From assembly GCF_007992195.1 (NCBI RefSeq), contig NZ_BJZU01000073.1, positions 1 through 64,000 on the forward strand: a stretch of DNA of 64,000 nt, written 5' to 3'. Under the pieces are notes generated by a model. It saw only the letters and a program-made list of their open reading frames with translations, was not told the DNA's origin and made no database searches. The translations under genes and the position numbers were made by a program. Positions 36,275 to 45,766 of this stretch are shown in pieces (position 1 is the stretch's first letter; every line of letters begins with the position of its first letter). The DNA comes from Methylobacterium oxalidis. GTDB taxonomy: Bacteria > Pseudomonadota > Alphaproteobacteria > Rhizobiales > Beijerinckiaceae.

Positions 36275-36619
36275 TCAGCGTTCTATCCCATTGATTGCGG
36301 ATCCCGTGCGCAGCCGCTCCTCTTCCCAGGTGAGCACGCGCTTGATCAGCGTGCGCAGCGTGAAGACCGCAATGAACATCAGGATGGCGTCCCAGGTCCG
36401 CAGTTCGATAGTTTTGAGCAAGGCGGCGGCAGTCTTGAAGCCGAGAGCTGCGATGATGCTGTCGGCCACCAAGAAGCGTGCACGAACGATGGCCTCCCGG
36501 CTGCCACGACCTCGGATGAGCGTGAAGAGTCCGCGCGCGCAGCCTGTCACGACGAGGAGGCTGCCGCCGAACTCGATGAGCAGGGCCAATATTAGGATCG
36601 GACGGTCGAGCGCGAACAT
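36275..36619 (-). CDS. DUF1622-like membrane protein (second copy)
   Basis: A 114-residue membrane protein with hydrophobic helices (LILALLIEFGGSLLVVTGCARGLF and AIVRARFLVADSIIAALGFKTAAALLKTIEL) and a final motif FTLRTLIKRVLTWEEE that resembles the end of the neighbouring DUF1622 protein. It lies six bases downstream of it on the same strand, so the two form a pair that may associate in the inner membrane. The family function is unknown. Confidence 0.7.
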   Translation of the reverse strand: MFALDRPILILALLIEFGGSLLVVTGCARGLFTLIRGRGSREAIVRARFLVADSIIAALGFKTAAALLKTIELRTWDAILMFIAVFTLRTLIKRVLTWEEERLRTGSAINGIER

Positions 36620-36625
36620 GGCAAG

Positions 36626-37054
36626 TCAACCTCGGGCCTGCTCGGCGACAGGGCCCCGAGACCCCGGAGCGGTGCCCCGACGCTCTGCAGCCTGCCGCTC
36701 CCGTGCCTCAGCTTTGTCGATCTCCTTCTGGAGGAAGTAGTTGAGAATGGTCCGAATGGTGGCGATGGCTGCGAGCTGGCCGATCTCGGACCAGGTGGGC
36801 GCGACGGCCGTGCGCAGGATGTCCGCACCGAGTTCGAACTCCAGAGCCACCGCGAGCCAGCGCCCGAGCTTGAGCCGCACCTCTTCTTTAGCGTCCTGCG
36901 GCTCGCGTGGGCGGACATGATGCGAGGCACCCGGCAGGAAAAGCCGCAGGGCTGAGATGGCGGCTTCTATGGTCGCCAAGCCGATAATGAGGGCCGCAAC
37001 CGCCTCGGTGCCTGCCGCGAGCCAGAGGGTCAGGGCCTTGAAGTACTCTTCCAT
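36626..37054 (-). CDS. DUF1622 membrane protein
   Basis: A 142-residue protein with two or three hydrophobic helices (ALTLWLAAGTEAVAALIIGLATIEAAI and the ADILRTAVAPTWSEIGQLAAIATIRTILNYFLQKEI motif) that fit the DUF1622 pattern. The C-terminus is charged. Encoded just upstream of the smaller relative 36275-36619. Function unknown. Confidence 0.75.
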   Translation of the reverse strand: MEEYFKALTLWLAAGTEAVAALIIGLATIEAAISALRLFLPGASHHVRPREPQDAKEEVRLKLGRWLAVALEFELGADILRTAVAPTWSEIGQLAAIATIRTILNYFLQKEIDKAEARERQAAERRGTAPGSRGPVAEQARG

Positions 37055-37344
37055 TCCGCTCTCAACGATGGCCGAGGCGGCGCGGTTTCCGGAGATCTCG
37101 GAGCAGAGCCCTTGCCCGCCAAGGTGACAACACCTCGGCCGCTTCGGGCCGCTCCGCCTGTACGCCTGCCCTCGGAAGCAGGCCGGAACTTGCCGACTCT
37201 CTTGATGACCATACCGCGGACGTGCTCACCGTCCGACGGACACGGAGCTGAGTTGCCGTTGACTTCGCGGTCGGCAACCGGTCGCGGTGGCTTGCCAAGC
37301 TCCTGCAACTTGCGCCTGACAGCGACACCTCCGCGCATTTAGAG

Positions 37345-37456
37345 GAGTCCTTAAAGGCGTTGGCGCGGCGGATATAAGTCACCACTGTCCGAGGACCGCG
37401 GTGCCCTGACTTGTGCATGACGCTGGCGGGGTTCGCGAGTCGCTGGACAGGCAAAC
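37345..37456 (-). pseudogene. Tyrosine recombinase C-terminal fragment, cut by an IS element
   Basis: The minus frame reads QRLANPASVMHKSGHRGP, then [14 protein letters not shown], the last catalytic part of phage-type integrases (SGHR box and the active Tyr in TYIRRA). The upstream part is missing because the IS element (37457-38774) is inserted there. It resembles the fragment at 61655-62035, including the RRANAFKD end. A decayed integration module. Confidence 0.65.
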
Positions 37457-37495
37457 TGAACCGCTCCGAGTTTTCCGGAGGCCGGTTGGTTTGGG

Positions 37496-38724
<1,229 letters not shown>

Positions 38725-38821
38725 GGCTCCAGTCTCTCAAGAGTTGGAGCCTCCGGAAATCCCGGAGCGGTTCAAACTGCAGTGGTGGCGGGTTTAAACA
38801 AGCGCCGATGAGCAGTTGGTC

Positions 38822-39667
38822 CTACGGTGACGCTCCCAGCTCCCATTGCACGGCCAGTGCGATTTGGAACTGCGGCGTGTCTGTGTTCAGCCCGAAGCCC
38901 GCAGCCAAGCCAACGATGGCCTTCTGGCTCCTCAGGCGGTGGCGAACGCCAGCCTGAACAAGGCTGAAGTCCTGATCTCCGCGATCCTGCTGTTCCCTCG
39001 CGTACGTCGCCACCAACACCGTGTCTCGCGAGATCGCCTGTCCAATGGATACGTTCAGAAGGTAACGATGTGGCCGCTCGCCCGGCTGCGGGTCCAGGCG
39101 ACCCACCCAGCCTACGTTGAGACTGGCGCCGAGCGGCAGATCCCCGCCCTTGAGGGTCTTACCGAAAAGGGCGATCGCCTCAGTGTCGTACGCGACCCGC
39201 CCTGGTCCGTAGAGGGAGCGTACCCGACCGAGAAGTCCAACGGCAGGCAAAGAACCGCGCTCCTCGCTGAGCTGATAGAGCGCACCTACTCGCGACGTGC
39301 CGCCAAGAGCGGCCCGGTCACTCTCGCCAGAGGGGTCATCTTGGTCCGTGGACACGGTGCCAAGTCTGCGGCGGATGTCCAGGTTGCCGTAGGCTCCGGC
39401 CTGGCCAATCCGGAAATCCAAGTTGGGAGCCACGCCGACGCTGAGTTCTGTCTCGGCCCCGATCGTGCTGCGAACACGTCCGCGCGCAGCGCGCTCGTAG
39501 GAGCCCACCACGGATAGGTTGGCCTCTCCCGGCGGCGTGGCATTCGGGTCTGTGACCTCGAAGGGGTCGTCGGCCAACGTGATCGGCTCATCCTGTGCGG
39601 AGGAACTCTGAGACGCCAGAGAGATCAAGAGGGTCATGGCCGCCGCACGAGGGAACGATCGCGGCAC
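38822..39667 (-). CDS. Secreted hypothetical protein, possible outer-membrane type
   Basis: A 281-residue protein. A hydrophobic N-terminus with signal character (residues 1-24, AMTLLISLASQSSSAQ) is followed by about 14 beta-strand-like stretches with alternating hydrophobics (VGALYQLSEERGSLPAVGLLGRVRSLYG and VGWVGRLDPQPGERPHRYLLNVSIGQA), ending in IALAVQWELGASP. This resembles small outer-membrane beta-barrels. The start is at GTG 39667, with GGAAGGGA eight bases before it. Function unknown. Confidence 0.6.
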   Translation of the reverse strand: MPRSFPRAAAMTLLISLASQSSSAQDEPITLADDPFEVTDPNATPPGEANLSVVGSYERAARGRVRSTIGAETELSVGVAPNLDFRIGQAGAYGNLDIRRRLGTVSTDQDDPSGESDRAALGGTSRVGALYQLSEERGSLPAVGLLGRVRSLYGPGRVAYDTEAIALFGKTLKGGDLPLGASLNVGWVGRLDPQPGERPHRYLLNVSIGQAISRDTVLVATYAREQQDRGDQDFSLVQAGVRHRLRSQKAIVGLAAGFGLNTDTPQFQIALAVQWELGASP

Positions 39668-39852
39668 TGAATCGTCCCTTCCTGGATTACGGCTGGCCCA
39701 TGGTTGCCCGCTGTCGGGCGCCGAAGCAAGGTGCGGGCACCGTCTGCCGGAGCAGCGGCTGTGCTCAGGTGCCGCTGGTCTCGTCGCCTGACCGCCTGCG
39801 TATCGGTGTCCACTCCCGTTAGCTGATCAGATGCCGCTGAAGCCTGCGAGAG

Positions 39853-39888
39853 CGGCGGGTCAGCGCTACGGAGAAAGCGCCGACCCGC
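39853..39888. repeat. Strong hairpin in intergenic DNA
   Basis: GGCGGGTC at 39853-39860 pairs with GACCCGCC at 39881-39888, with one mismatch position and then five more pairs (62-66 with 75-79), around an eight-base loop. No T tract follows. It may be a terminator or the footprint of a lost element. Confidence 0.45.
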
Positions 39889-40126
39889 CTGTCACGCCAG
39901 GTGCGCGTTGAGGCGGGCAACCGGGGACAGCCGACCAACCAACAATCGGCCGAATGGATCCATACAGCGCCGACCAAGTCCGGCGGAAGCCTGATGCTGT
40001 AGAAGGGCGACGAGGCAGTATACTTGGACTGAGCTGTTCCTTTAGGCTCTTACATGTTCTCCGGTGGTGGGATCGAGGCCTATATGCCCTGAGCATCGCC
40101 CGTAGGCCCGTGGCGGGCAGCACTCC

Positions 40127-40143
40127 TTGAACGTCCGTTCCAA
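40127..40143. promoter_or_regulatory. Putative TetR operator, tetR side
   Basis: TTGAACGTCCGTTCCAA with a GAACG-TC-CGTTC inverted repeat. It ends 31 bases before the tetR ATG. Thirteen of fifteen bases of its right part (GAACGTCCGTTCCAA) recur upstream of the mucR-like gene at 40781-40795, at the same distance from that start. Likely autoregulatory site, by inference. Confidence 0.6.
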
Positions 40144-40174
40144 ACTCTGTAGACGACCCGGAAAGAGGTCGCAC

Positions 40175-40756
40175 ATGCCATGGGAGAAGCAATTCAACCG
40201 CGAGGAAGCGCTCGACAAGGCCATGCAGGCCTTCTGGAGCCGCGGCTACTCGGCAACCTCGATGCAGGATCTCGTGAACGCCATGGGGATCAACCGGGGC
40301 AGTCTCTACGCGACCTTTGGCGACAAGCACGCGCTGTTCCTTGCCGCCCTGCGGATGTTCGACGAACAGGTGCGGGCCCGGCTCCTCGCGAACCTGACGG
40401 CGGAGCACAGCCCACGCGAGGCGATCTGCGAGCTGTTCCGGATTTTCCAACACGAGGCGGCTCAGCCCAACGGCAATCGCGGCTGCTTGCTGACCAACTC
40501 GGCTCTTGAGCTGTCCGCGCATGATCCGGAGGTCGCCAAGATCGTGTCTGAGGCGCAGCGGCAGATCGAGGGCTTCTTCCAGAGCCGGATCGAGGCGGGC
40601 CGCGAGGCGGGCGAGATCCCAGCTGGTCGTCCTGCGCCTGAACTCGCCAGGGGCTTCCTTGCTAGCCTGCTGGGCCTGATGGTGCTGATCCGCAGCCGGC
40701 CTGAGGAGGGCCTGCTCGCATCGGTCGTCGACGAGGCGCTGAGCCGGATCAGGTAG
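40175..40756 (+). CDS. TetR family repressor
   Basis: A 193-residue regulator starting at ATG 40175 (AGAGG seven bases before). N-terminal helix-turn-helix: REEALDKAMQAFWSRGYSATSMQDLVNAMGINRGSLYATFGDKHALFLAAL, with the NRGSLYATFGDK signature typical of the NemR/AcrR-like subgroup. The C-terminal ligand domain starts near residue 55 and contains NRGCLLTNSALEL. It probably represses its own gene and the mucR-like gene through the shared palindrome. Ligand unknown. Confidence 0.85.
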   Translation: MPWEKQFNREEALDKAMQAFWSRGYSATSMQDLVNAMGINRGSLYATFGDKHALFLAALRMFDEQVRARLLANLTAEHSPREAICELFRIFQHEAAQPNGNRGCLLTNSALELSAHDPEVAKIVSEAQRQIEGFFQSRIEAGREAGEIPAGRPAPELARGFLASLLGLMVLIRSRPEEGLLASVVDEALSRIR

Positions 40757-40779
40757 GCGTCTCTTTTTTTGACCGATGC

Positions 40780-40795
40780 GGAACGCTCGTTCCAA
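40780..40795. promoter_or_regulatory. Putative TetR operator, mucR side
   Basis: GGAACGCTCGTTCCAA holds the perfect inverted repeat GGAAC-GCTC-GTTCC. Its core matches the palindrome upstream of tetR and it ends 30 bases before the mucR-like ATG, nearly the same spacing as at tetR. Suggests that TetR controls both genes. Confidence 0.6.
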
Positions 40796-40825
40796 GCGGT
40801 CCCGCTACTCACTCAGGAGATTACC

Positions 40826-41284
40826 ATGGCCTACTCTGCAAACACCGTCACCACGGAGCCGAACGGCTCCGGTCAAGGAAGCGAGACGGGATCAATCCAA
40901 CTCGCCGCTGACCTCGTGTCGGCCTACGTGTCTAACAACCGCATCCCGCTGTCCGAGTTGCCGCTGCTCATCGCCAGCGTGCATGCGGCGGTGAATGGTC
41001 TCAGGAACGGCGCGCCTCAGGCCAGCGCTGAGGAAGAGGTTCAGAAGCCAACACCTTCGCAGGTGCGCAAGTCGATCACGCCGAATGCGTTGATCAGCTT
41101 CGTTGATGGCAAGCCCTACAAGACGCTCAAGCGGCACCTCTCGGCATACGGGCTCGACCCCTACAGCTACCGCCAGCGCTACGGCCTGCCCAACGACTAC
41201 CCGATGGTGGCCGCCAACTACGCCGCCCAGCGCTCCGAGCTCGCCAAGGCGATCGGCCTCGGCCGGCCCGGCGCGATGGCTTGA
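40826..41284 (+). CDS. MucR/Ros-family regulator with degenerate zinc finger (copy 1)
   Basis: A 152-residue protein from ATG 40826 (AGGAGA five bases before). N-terminal helical part (LAADLVSAYVSNNRIPLSELPLLIASVHAAVNGL) followed by the Ros-type fold: QVRKSITPNALISFVDGKPYKTLKRHLSAYGLDPYSYRQRYGLPNDYPMV. The cysteine ligand normally present before the DG turn is Phe, and the second His is Tyr, so zinc coordination is likely lost. MucR proteins bind AT-rich DNA in H-NS-like fashion. Its final 133 bp are identical to copy 2 at 56883-57015. Confidence 0.85.
   Translation: MAYSANTVTTEPNGSGQGSETGSIQLAADLVSAYVSNNRIPLSELPLLIASVHAAVNGLRNGAPQASAEEEVQKPTPSQVRKSITPNALISFVDGKPYKTLKRHLSAYGLDPYSYRQRYGLPNDYPMVAANYAAQRSELAKAIGLGRPGAMA
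41148..41280 (+). repeat. 133-bp direct repeat, copy 1
   Basis: By visual comparison, identical to 56883-57015 on the same strand, covering the C-terminal half of both MucR-like genes. The two genes differ strongly upstream of it. Suggests gene conversion or recent exchange. Confidence 0.85.
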
Positions 41285-41291
41285 GAGGCGG

Positions 41292-41559
41292 ATGACGGGC
41301 GCTCAGCTCCTCGCGGCTCGCCGCCTGCTGCGGTGGAACCAGACAATCCTGGCGAGCGAGGCGCGGCTGCGCATCAGCGGGATCCTGCGCGCTCGAAGCC
41401 GAGCCTGGCGAGGCAGAACTCTCAGTCCTGCAGCGAGAAGCCCTCCGGAGCGCGCCGGAGGGCGCTGGTATCGAGTCCACGGAGCAACGAGCCCTGTGGG
41501 GCACGGCTGCGACATGCCCAACGATGAGATCGCCTGGGGTGTGGAGGTCAGAATGTTGA
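41292..41559 (+). pseudogene. Frameshifted helix-turn-helix regulator
   Basis: Starts MTGAQLLAARRLLRWNQTILAS, the opening of a family of small XRE-like regulators, then a one-base shift near 41385 moves the coding sense to the next frame (ALEAEPGEAELSVLQREALRSA). No single frame covers both parts. Begins eight bases after the MucR stop with AGAGGCGG before it. Probably a decayed second gene of the mucR operon. Confidence 0.6.
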
Positions 41560-42008
41560 GTTCTGCGCTGAAGGTCGCGCGAGGCTCTGAGCGGAGAAGA
41601 CGGGTGTGCGCTCTTACTGCGCTGGCCACTTTGCTCGGCATGGCAACGCCCGCGGCCGCTCAGGAGAAGGAAGCTCATGAGTGCATCGAAGAGCATTCCG
41701 CCGGCCTACACCCCATTGATCATGGTTATAAACCTACAAAGTTCAATCTGCGGAAGTTCAAGATCCAGTTCAACGGCAGCAGAGCACGTGTACGCTATGA
41801 TCTATCTTTAAACCGTGCCGACGGGAACTTCACGTGCAGCACTCCCGACGAAATCCGGTCCGGTATCCTGCAGTGTACTGAGGACGGACAGATGTTTGTG
41901 TTTGATAAGGATCAGTCAAAACTGCATTTTGCTCAGCTCTATGTGGCGGGCGAAGGGATCCCGCAGGCCCCCCTTTTCGTCAGCACGGCATCATGCCGTC
42001 GGGTGTGA
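41553..42008 (+). CDS. Secreted hypothetical protein
   Basis: A 151-residue protein from ATG 41553, with GGAGG six bases upstream. A long basic N-terminus with a signal-peptide core (VCALTALATLLGMATPAAAQ) leads to a mature domain of about 115 residues with four cysteines (HECIEEHSAG, FTCSTPDEI, ILQCTED, TASCRRV). No recognised family. AT-rich codons in the mature part (for example 41715-41815) suggest different ancestry from the neighbours. Confidence 0.65.
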   Translation: MLSSALKVARGSERRRRVCALTALATLLGMATPAAAQEKEAHECIEEHSAGLHPIDHGYKPTKFNLRKFKIQFNGSRARVRYDLSLNRADGNFTCSTPDEIRSGILQCTEDGQMFVFDKDQSKLHFAQLYVAGEGIPQAPLFVSTASCRRV

Positions 42009-42134
42009 CCGGCCTTGCCAGGAAGTGCCATTGGCGGTTGCACTCGTGGAGCGCCGAGTCGAGGCCTTGGTGCGCCGCGCGCAGAAGACTCCTCAAAGAG
42101 CCGTTTCTCGGTTCCGTAATCGCGCTAGTGCAAA

Positions 42135-42158
42135 GGAACCGATGCGTGCGCGAGCGTT
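42135..42158 (+). promoter_or_regulatory. Possible EcfG-type promoter with short spacer
   Basis: GGAAC at 42135-42139, 15 bases, CGTT at 42155-42158. Both boxes match but the spacer is one base shorter than the usual minimum. It lies 43 bases before the small helical protein gene at 42201. Weak candidate. Confidence 0.3.
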
Positions 42159-42200
42159 AGTTCTGTGTGTAGTGGGTGATATTGCGAGTATGGCGTAGTT

Positions 42201-42449
42201 ATGCGGAAAGAGGTTCAACAGATGGCGAACGTCCTCATCAAGGGCATTGTGCTTGATGAGGCCTGCGCCCGTGAGTTCGCCCGCGCAGCTTCGCACTTAG
42301 AGGCTACCGGAGTGACCAGCACAGCCGACGCCATGCGCACCCAGGCACGTCTTCACCGGGTCAAGTCTCTCGAACTCCAGGGCAAGCTTGCGGCACTGGG
42401 TGATCAATATGGAATCGTCTTCCCCAATGTGCTCAAGTCTATTCCATAA
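42201..42449 (+). CDS. Small helical protein, family copy A
   Basis: An 82-residue protein (or 75 from ATG 42222, MANVLIKG). It is all-helical and carries AASHLEATGVTSTADAMRTQARLHRVKSLELQGKLAAL, which matches copies at 52669, 47513 and 63545 (consensus AAxxLxxxGxxxxAxxLxxxARxHxxxAxxL). Function unknown. Copies A and B share the HRVKxLELQG ending and form one subgroup. A possible stress promoter precedes it. Confidence 0.65.
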   Translation: MRKEVQQMANVLIKGIVLDEACAREFARAASHLEATGVTSTADAMRTQARLHRVKSLELQGKLAALGDQYGIVFPNVLKSIP

Positions 42450-42455
42450 ATGCAC

Positions 42456-43658
42456 TTACACGAACCGAGGGCTCCATAACATCCAATCTATTATGGCAGG
42501 CGGGGGCTCGCCACCTTGACCTCTCAACCCGGCGCAGATCGCCCGCCTTCCAGGATCGTGAAGCCGGCACGCAGCTGGACAGCCTGCAGAGCACGCTGCG
42601 CCGCTTGGCTCGATAGACCGACATACGCCTCTCTGGCTTGCTTCGTTCAGGGCCGGCAGGTTGCCCTCGCGATCCGCCCTGCTCCCAACCTCGCGCAGGA
42701 TCCGCTCGGCCATGGCCCAGCTCAGGTCAGCGCTGCGCATCGCCAGCAGGGCCAAGTTCTTGACCGGGCTCAACCCCCTGAGCGCCTGAACGAGCGTGTC
42801 CGGTTCCTGCTCCGCGAGACGGGCAACCATGACGATGGCCTCGGCCAACTCTCCTCTTGCGAGGGCGTGGGGCACCTCGGCACACGTGAGCGGGCGCGAT
42901 TGAGCAATGGCATCGACGCAGGCTCCGGCAGCTCGGAGCCTCTCGGCCGAGAGCGGGTCCGTATTCCCCTGAGCAGTCGCGAACGGGGCGGCATCCGAGG
43001 ACTCTGCATCGAGGCTCACGCCCGAGTGCTCGCCGCAAAACGAGGAGCGCCGGGCTACCGCCATCTCCTTGAACTGGGACAGCAGCTCCCCCTTGACGGC
43101 GGCTGGCACATCGCTGCGCTTGGTCAGCGCGACTGTGATGTGGCCGTCTCCGCGTGAGAGCACGGTGAGCCGGGCCAAGCCTTGCGCGGACAGGTGCGCC
43201 GTCCGGTTCGCCGCCAGCTGGCGCAGCACGGGCCAGGAGCCGCGGATGACCACCACGTCGGTCACAGGCTCGCTGACCTCGCGCCGCTCCGCGAGCGCAC
43301 CGAGGTGACCTTGACTGCGGGTTTGCGCGATCGCGACTAGGTCCTCATCCCGCAGAAGAACGGAGTGGCGCAGCACCGGAGCGGCGATCTCAGGATCGAG
43401 GTCGTAGGCAAGGTCGGTGACGGTGCGCACAGGGCCAGCTTCGACGGGGGCTAGGCGGCGCGACAGCTGCACACGATGATCGGTGCGCTCTGCGCGAGCC
43501 AGGCGCAGGAGGGCTTCGTCATAGACCCGAGCCGCCGTCGGGCTCATCGGCCTCCTGAAGCTGTCCGCGAGCCTCAAGGCAGCTGAGGCGTGCGCGGTCC
43601 CAGCGAGCCCGGCAAGGAGGGTCTCCAGACCCGCGATCTCGTCGGTGGCAGATGCCAT
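42456..43658 (-). CDS. DUF2336 protein with a frameshifted C-terminus
   Basis: Begins at ATG 43658 (GAGAGG eight bases before). The long helical body with EPVTDVVVIRGSWPVLRQLAANRTAHLSAQGLARLTVLSR fits DUF2336, an alphaproteobacterial family of alpha-helical proteins. Near 42640 the frame loses its coding sense. The adjacent +1 frame reads AYVGLSSQAAQRALQAVQL and ends at a stop at 42524-42526, which looks like the original C-terminus. A one-base indel or sequencing error changes the last 40 or so residues. Confidence 0.65.
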   Translation of the reverse strand: MASATDEIAGLETLLAGLAGTAHASAALRLADSFRRPMSPTAARVYDEALLRLARAERTDHRVQLSRRLAPVEAGPVRTVTDLAYDLDPEIAAPVLRHSVLLRDEDLVAIAQTRSQGHLGALAERREVSEPVTDVVVIRGSWPVLRQLAANRTAHLSAQGLARLTVLSRGDGHITVALTKRSDVPAAVKGELLSQFKEMAVARRSSFCGEHSGVSLDAESSDAAPFATAQGNTDPLSAERLRAAGACVDAIAQSRPLTCAEVPHALARGELAEAIVMVARLAEQEPDTLVQALRGLSPVKNLALLAMRSADLSWAMAERILREVGSRADREGNLPALNEASQRGVCRSIEPSGAACSAGCPAACRLHDPGRRAICAGLRGQGGEPPPAIIDWMLWSPRFV

Positions 43659-43754
43659 AGCGGCGCCTCTCTCCCGATCGCGAGTGGGTGACCAGCGATC
43701 CGCCCCGCGCTCGTTTCTGCTTGGGTTCCACGAATGGTAGCCTAAGAGCGCGCC

Positions 43755-43870
43755 AGCAAATCTCAAGTATTTAATGATAAATTTATCGATTAACTATTTC
43801 GATAGTATCGGATCGCAAGCGTACAGGGCCTAACAAATGCTTGCGAATTTCGTAGACGCCATGAATTATT
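43755..43870. other. AT-rich divergent control region
   Basis: A local AT-rich stretch (strongest at 43765-43805, with TTTAATGATAAATTTATCGA) within an otherwise GC-rich window. It separates the DUF2336 gene from the DUF6894 operon, which point away from each other. MucR/Ros proteins prefer such DNA, so it could be a MucR target. Inference only. Confidence 0.4.
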
Positions 43871-43962
43871 AGCCTCGTCTGGGCGCACGGCGTCGTGGCT
43901 CATCATGAGCTCGGGGGCGGGTGAGAGTCGCGTTGCTCTCATCCGGCGGGGTGGGAAGCACC

Positions 43963-44199
43963 GTGGCACGCTACTACATCGACGTGGACGGCCTGGGCCG
44001 GCACAGCCTCGACTGCGGCGAACAGGAGCTCCCTAGCCTTCGCGCCGTGCGCAAAGAGGCCATCGGGGTCCTCCTCGAGGTTTCTCGCGATGCGCTCGGC
44101 GACTGCGATCAGGGGGAACTGACCGCCAGCGTGAGAGACGGGAGCGGAAGACTTGTCTTTCGGGCAAGGCTGTCGCTCATGACGGAATGGCCGGACTAG
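43963..44199 (+). CDS. DUF6894 protein, copy 1
   Basis: A 78-residue protein from GTG 43963; an upstream GTG at 43921 is in frame but adds residues without domain character. It has the DUF6894 form: ARYYIDVDGLGRHSLDCGEQELPSLRAVRKEAIGVLLEVSRD, then LTASVRDGSGRLVFRARLSL. These proteins are small, abundant in Methylobacterium-like genomes and of unknown function. A second copy is at 47722. It is followed by a membrane-protein gene and a Crp/Fnr gene within short distances. Confidence 0.7.
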   Translation: MARYYIDVDGLGRHSLDCGEQELPSLRAVRKEAIGVLLEVSRDALGDCDQGELTASVRDGSGRLVFRARLSLMTEWPD

Positions 44200-44203
44200 G
44201 CGG

Positions 44204-44446
44204 ATGTTTCTCCTGATGTTCGCCGCGATCCTGGGCGGTGTGGCGACCATCGTCCTGCTCTGGCCCATGGGTGAATGGATCGCGCTCCTGTGGGCGCCGC
44301 TCGGCGGCAGCATCTCGGCCATCGGAGCGGCCACCTACTTGCTCGCCCAGCCGGTGGAGAGCGAACAGGACACCAAGAACGCGCCGAAGCGCGATCGCAA
44401 CCCGGCTCCTGCGAGGGCAGAGACGCCTCTGACAGAGGGGGAATGA
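44204..44446 (+). CDS. Small membrane protein
   Basis: An 80-residue protein beginning five bases after the DUF6894 stop. Two hydrophobic helices (LLMFAAILGGVATIVLLWP and IALLWAPLGGSISAIGAATYLLA) are followed by a polar, Pro-rich tail. Probably cotranscribed with the DUF6894 gene. No family recognised. Confidence 0.6.
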   Translation: MFLLMFAAILGGVATIVLLWPMGEWIALLWAPLGGSISAIGAATYLLAQPVESEQDTKNAPKRDRNPAPARAETPLTEGE

Positions 44447-44452
44447 AAAACA

Positions 44453-45223
44453 ATGCGCTCTCACTCGCGTCGAGAGAGGTCGTGCCTTGGCGGCGCCTTC
44501 ATCCGCCGGCTCGAGCGGGCGGGCACGCTCTCGGATCTGGAGCAGGAGGTGCTGCTGTCGCTCGTCGGCACTCCGCTGGACGTGGCGGCCCGTCAGGCCA
44601 TCATCGGCCAGCATGCTGAGCGCATCTGTCTGGTGATGAGCGGCCTTGCCTGCCGTTACGCAACGCTGCCGGACGGCACTCGGCGGATTGCCGCTTTCAT
44701 CATCCCCGGAGATCTCGTCGGATCGCCAGCAGGCTTCACCTCCGGGCTGCCTTGGCGTGTCGGCACCCTGATCCGATGCAGCGTTGCCGGACTGTCCCGA
44801 CCCGATCTGTGCACGCTGAGTAGGACCTATCCTGGTATCAGGCGCGCCCTACAGTGGCTGATGCAGGACGAACTCAACCGCGCCCGTGCCTGGCTCTTGA
44901 ACGACAGCCAGCCGTCCCTGCAGCGCGTGGCATACCTCCTGTGTGAGCTGCAGGCCCGCCTGGAAGCTGCCGGGCTCGCCGGACAAGGCGCATGCGAGTT
45001 GAGCCTGTCGCAGGCGGATCTGGCTGACGCCGCGGCGACCTCTCATGTGCACGTCAGCCGCGTCCTGCAGACGCTCTTCAGCGAACGGCTTGTGTCCCTA
45101 GGGCACCAGAAGCTGACCATCACGGATGTGCCGAGGCTGCGTGATCTGGCAGGGTTTGATCCTGGCCACCTCGCCGCTGGGGTTGCTGAGCTCGAGGCTA
45201 ACGATCTGCTCGGTAGCGGCTGA
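44453..45223 (+). CDS. Crp/Fnr family regulator (second)
   Basis: A 256-residue protein with a cyclic-nucleotide-binding-type domain (HAERICLVMSGLACRYATLPDGTRRIAAFIIPGDLVG) and a C-terminal winged helix (LSLSQADLADAAATSHVHVSRVLQTLFSERLVSLGHQKLTI). It follows the membrane gene by six bases. Distantly related to the 34207 protein. Ligand and targets unknown. Confidence 0.85.
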   Translation: MRSHSRRERSCLGGAFIRRLERAGTLSDLEQEVLLSLVGTPLDVAARQAIIGQHAERICLVMSGLACRYATLPDGTRRIAAFIIPGDLVGSPAGFTSGLPWRVGTLIRCSVAGLSRPDLCTLSRTYPGIRRALQWLMQDELNRARAWLLNDSQPSLQRVAYLLCELQARLEAAGLAGQGACELSLSQADLADAAATSHVHVSRVLQTLFSERLVSLGHQKLTITDVPRLRDLAGFDPGHLAAGVAELEANDLLGSG

Positions 45224-45361
45224 GGCTGCCCAGAGCAGCCCAGAGCATCTGTCGGGAGACGATCTGCTGGAGGAACACACCACTCGACTTCGTCGGGCAC
45301 CTTCTCGGCGAGGCCGAGGAGATCCGTGCTTCGCCGACGGCGCACGCTTCGACCGAACCTA

Positions 45362-45709
45362 TCAGTCGATAGACGTGATCACCCGACGTGAGGCGGGATC
45401 GACGATGTAGGTCCCCGTATCCGAGTGGAAGTAGCTGTAGCTCTTTAGGCGCGGGCTCTCGCTGACGATGGCGGCCGGCAGGGGCTCGAACGCCACGAAG
45501 TCCGGGACCGTGGAGCCAGCCACGATCCGCTCCTTGAGCCTGACGGGGGTCGCGTGCCGCGCGATGGCGTAGCTCTTGAGAGCCATGCGTTGTTCCGAGG
45601 CAATTTCCACGGTATCGCCAACACTTCCGGTCGTTGTCGTGACTGGCTGAGCAGCAACTGCATGGTTGAGCAAGGCTAAAACTGCCACGGCGGGCGAGAC
45701 ACGCTTCAT
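45362..45709 (-). CDS. DUF1236 secreted protein, paralogue
   Basis: A 115-residue protein whose core (PVRLKERIVAGSTVPDFV and YSYFHSDTGTYIVDPASRRVITSID) closely follows the 21930 gene product. A signal peptide (RVSPAVAVLALLNHAVAA) precedes it. A perfect EcfG-type promoter is 58 bases upstream of ATG 45709. The two copies, both with stress promoters and 23 kb apart, form a pair that was probably duplicated. Confidence 0.8.
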   Translation of the reverse strand: MKRVSPAVAVLALLNHAVAAQPVTTTTGSVGDTVEIASEQRMALKSYAIARHATPVRLKERIVAGSTVPDFVAFEPLPAAIVSESPRLKSYSYFHSDTGTYIVDPASRRVITSID

Positions 45710-45766
45710 CGATTACCCCAGGTTGCTTTCCGCATCCTAGATACAACCGCTGGTTATGCTTGTCTT

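Larger units (their letters stand above)
39668..40174. other. Gap with a strong hairpin and a TetR operator
   Basis: No gene is supported here. It contains the hairpin at 39853-39888 and the palindrome at 40127-40143, described separately. Confidence 0.5.
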
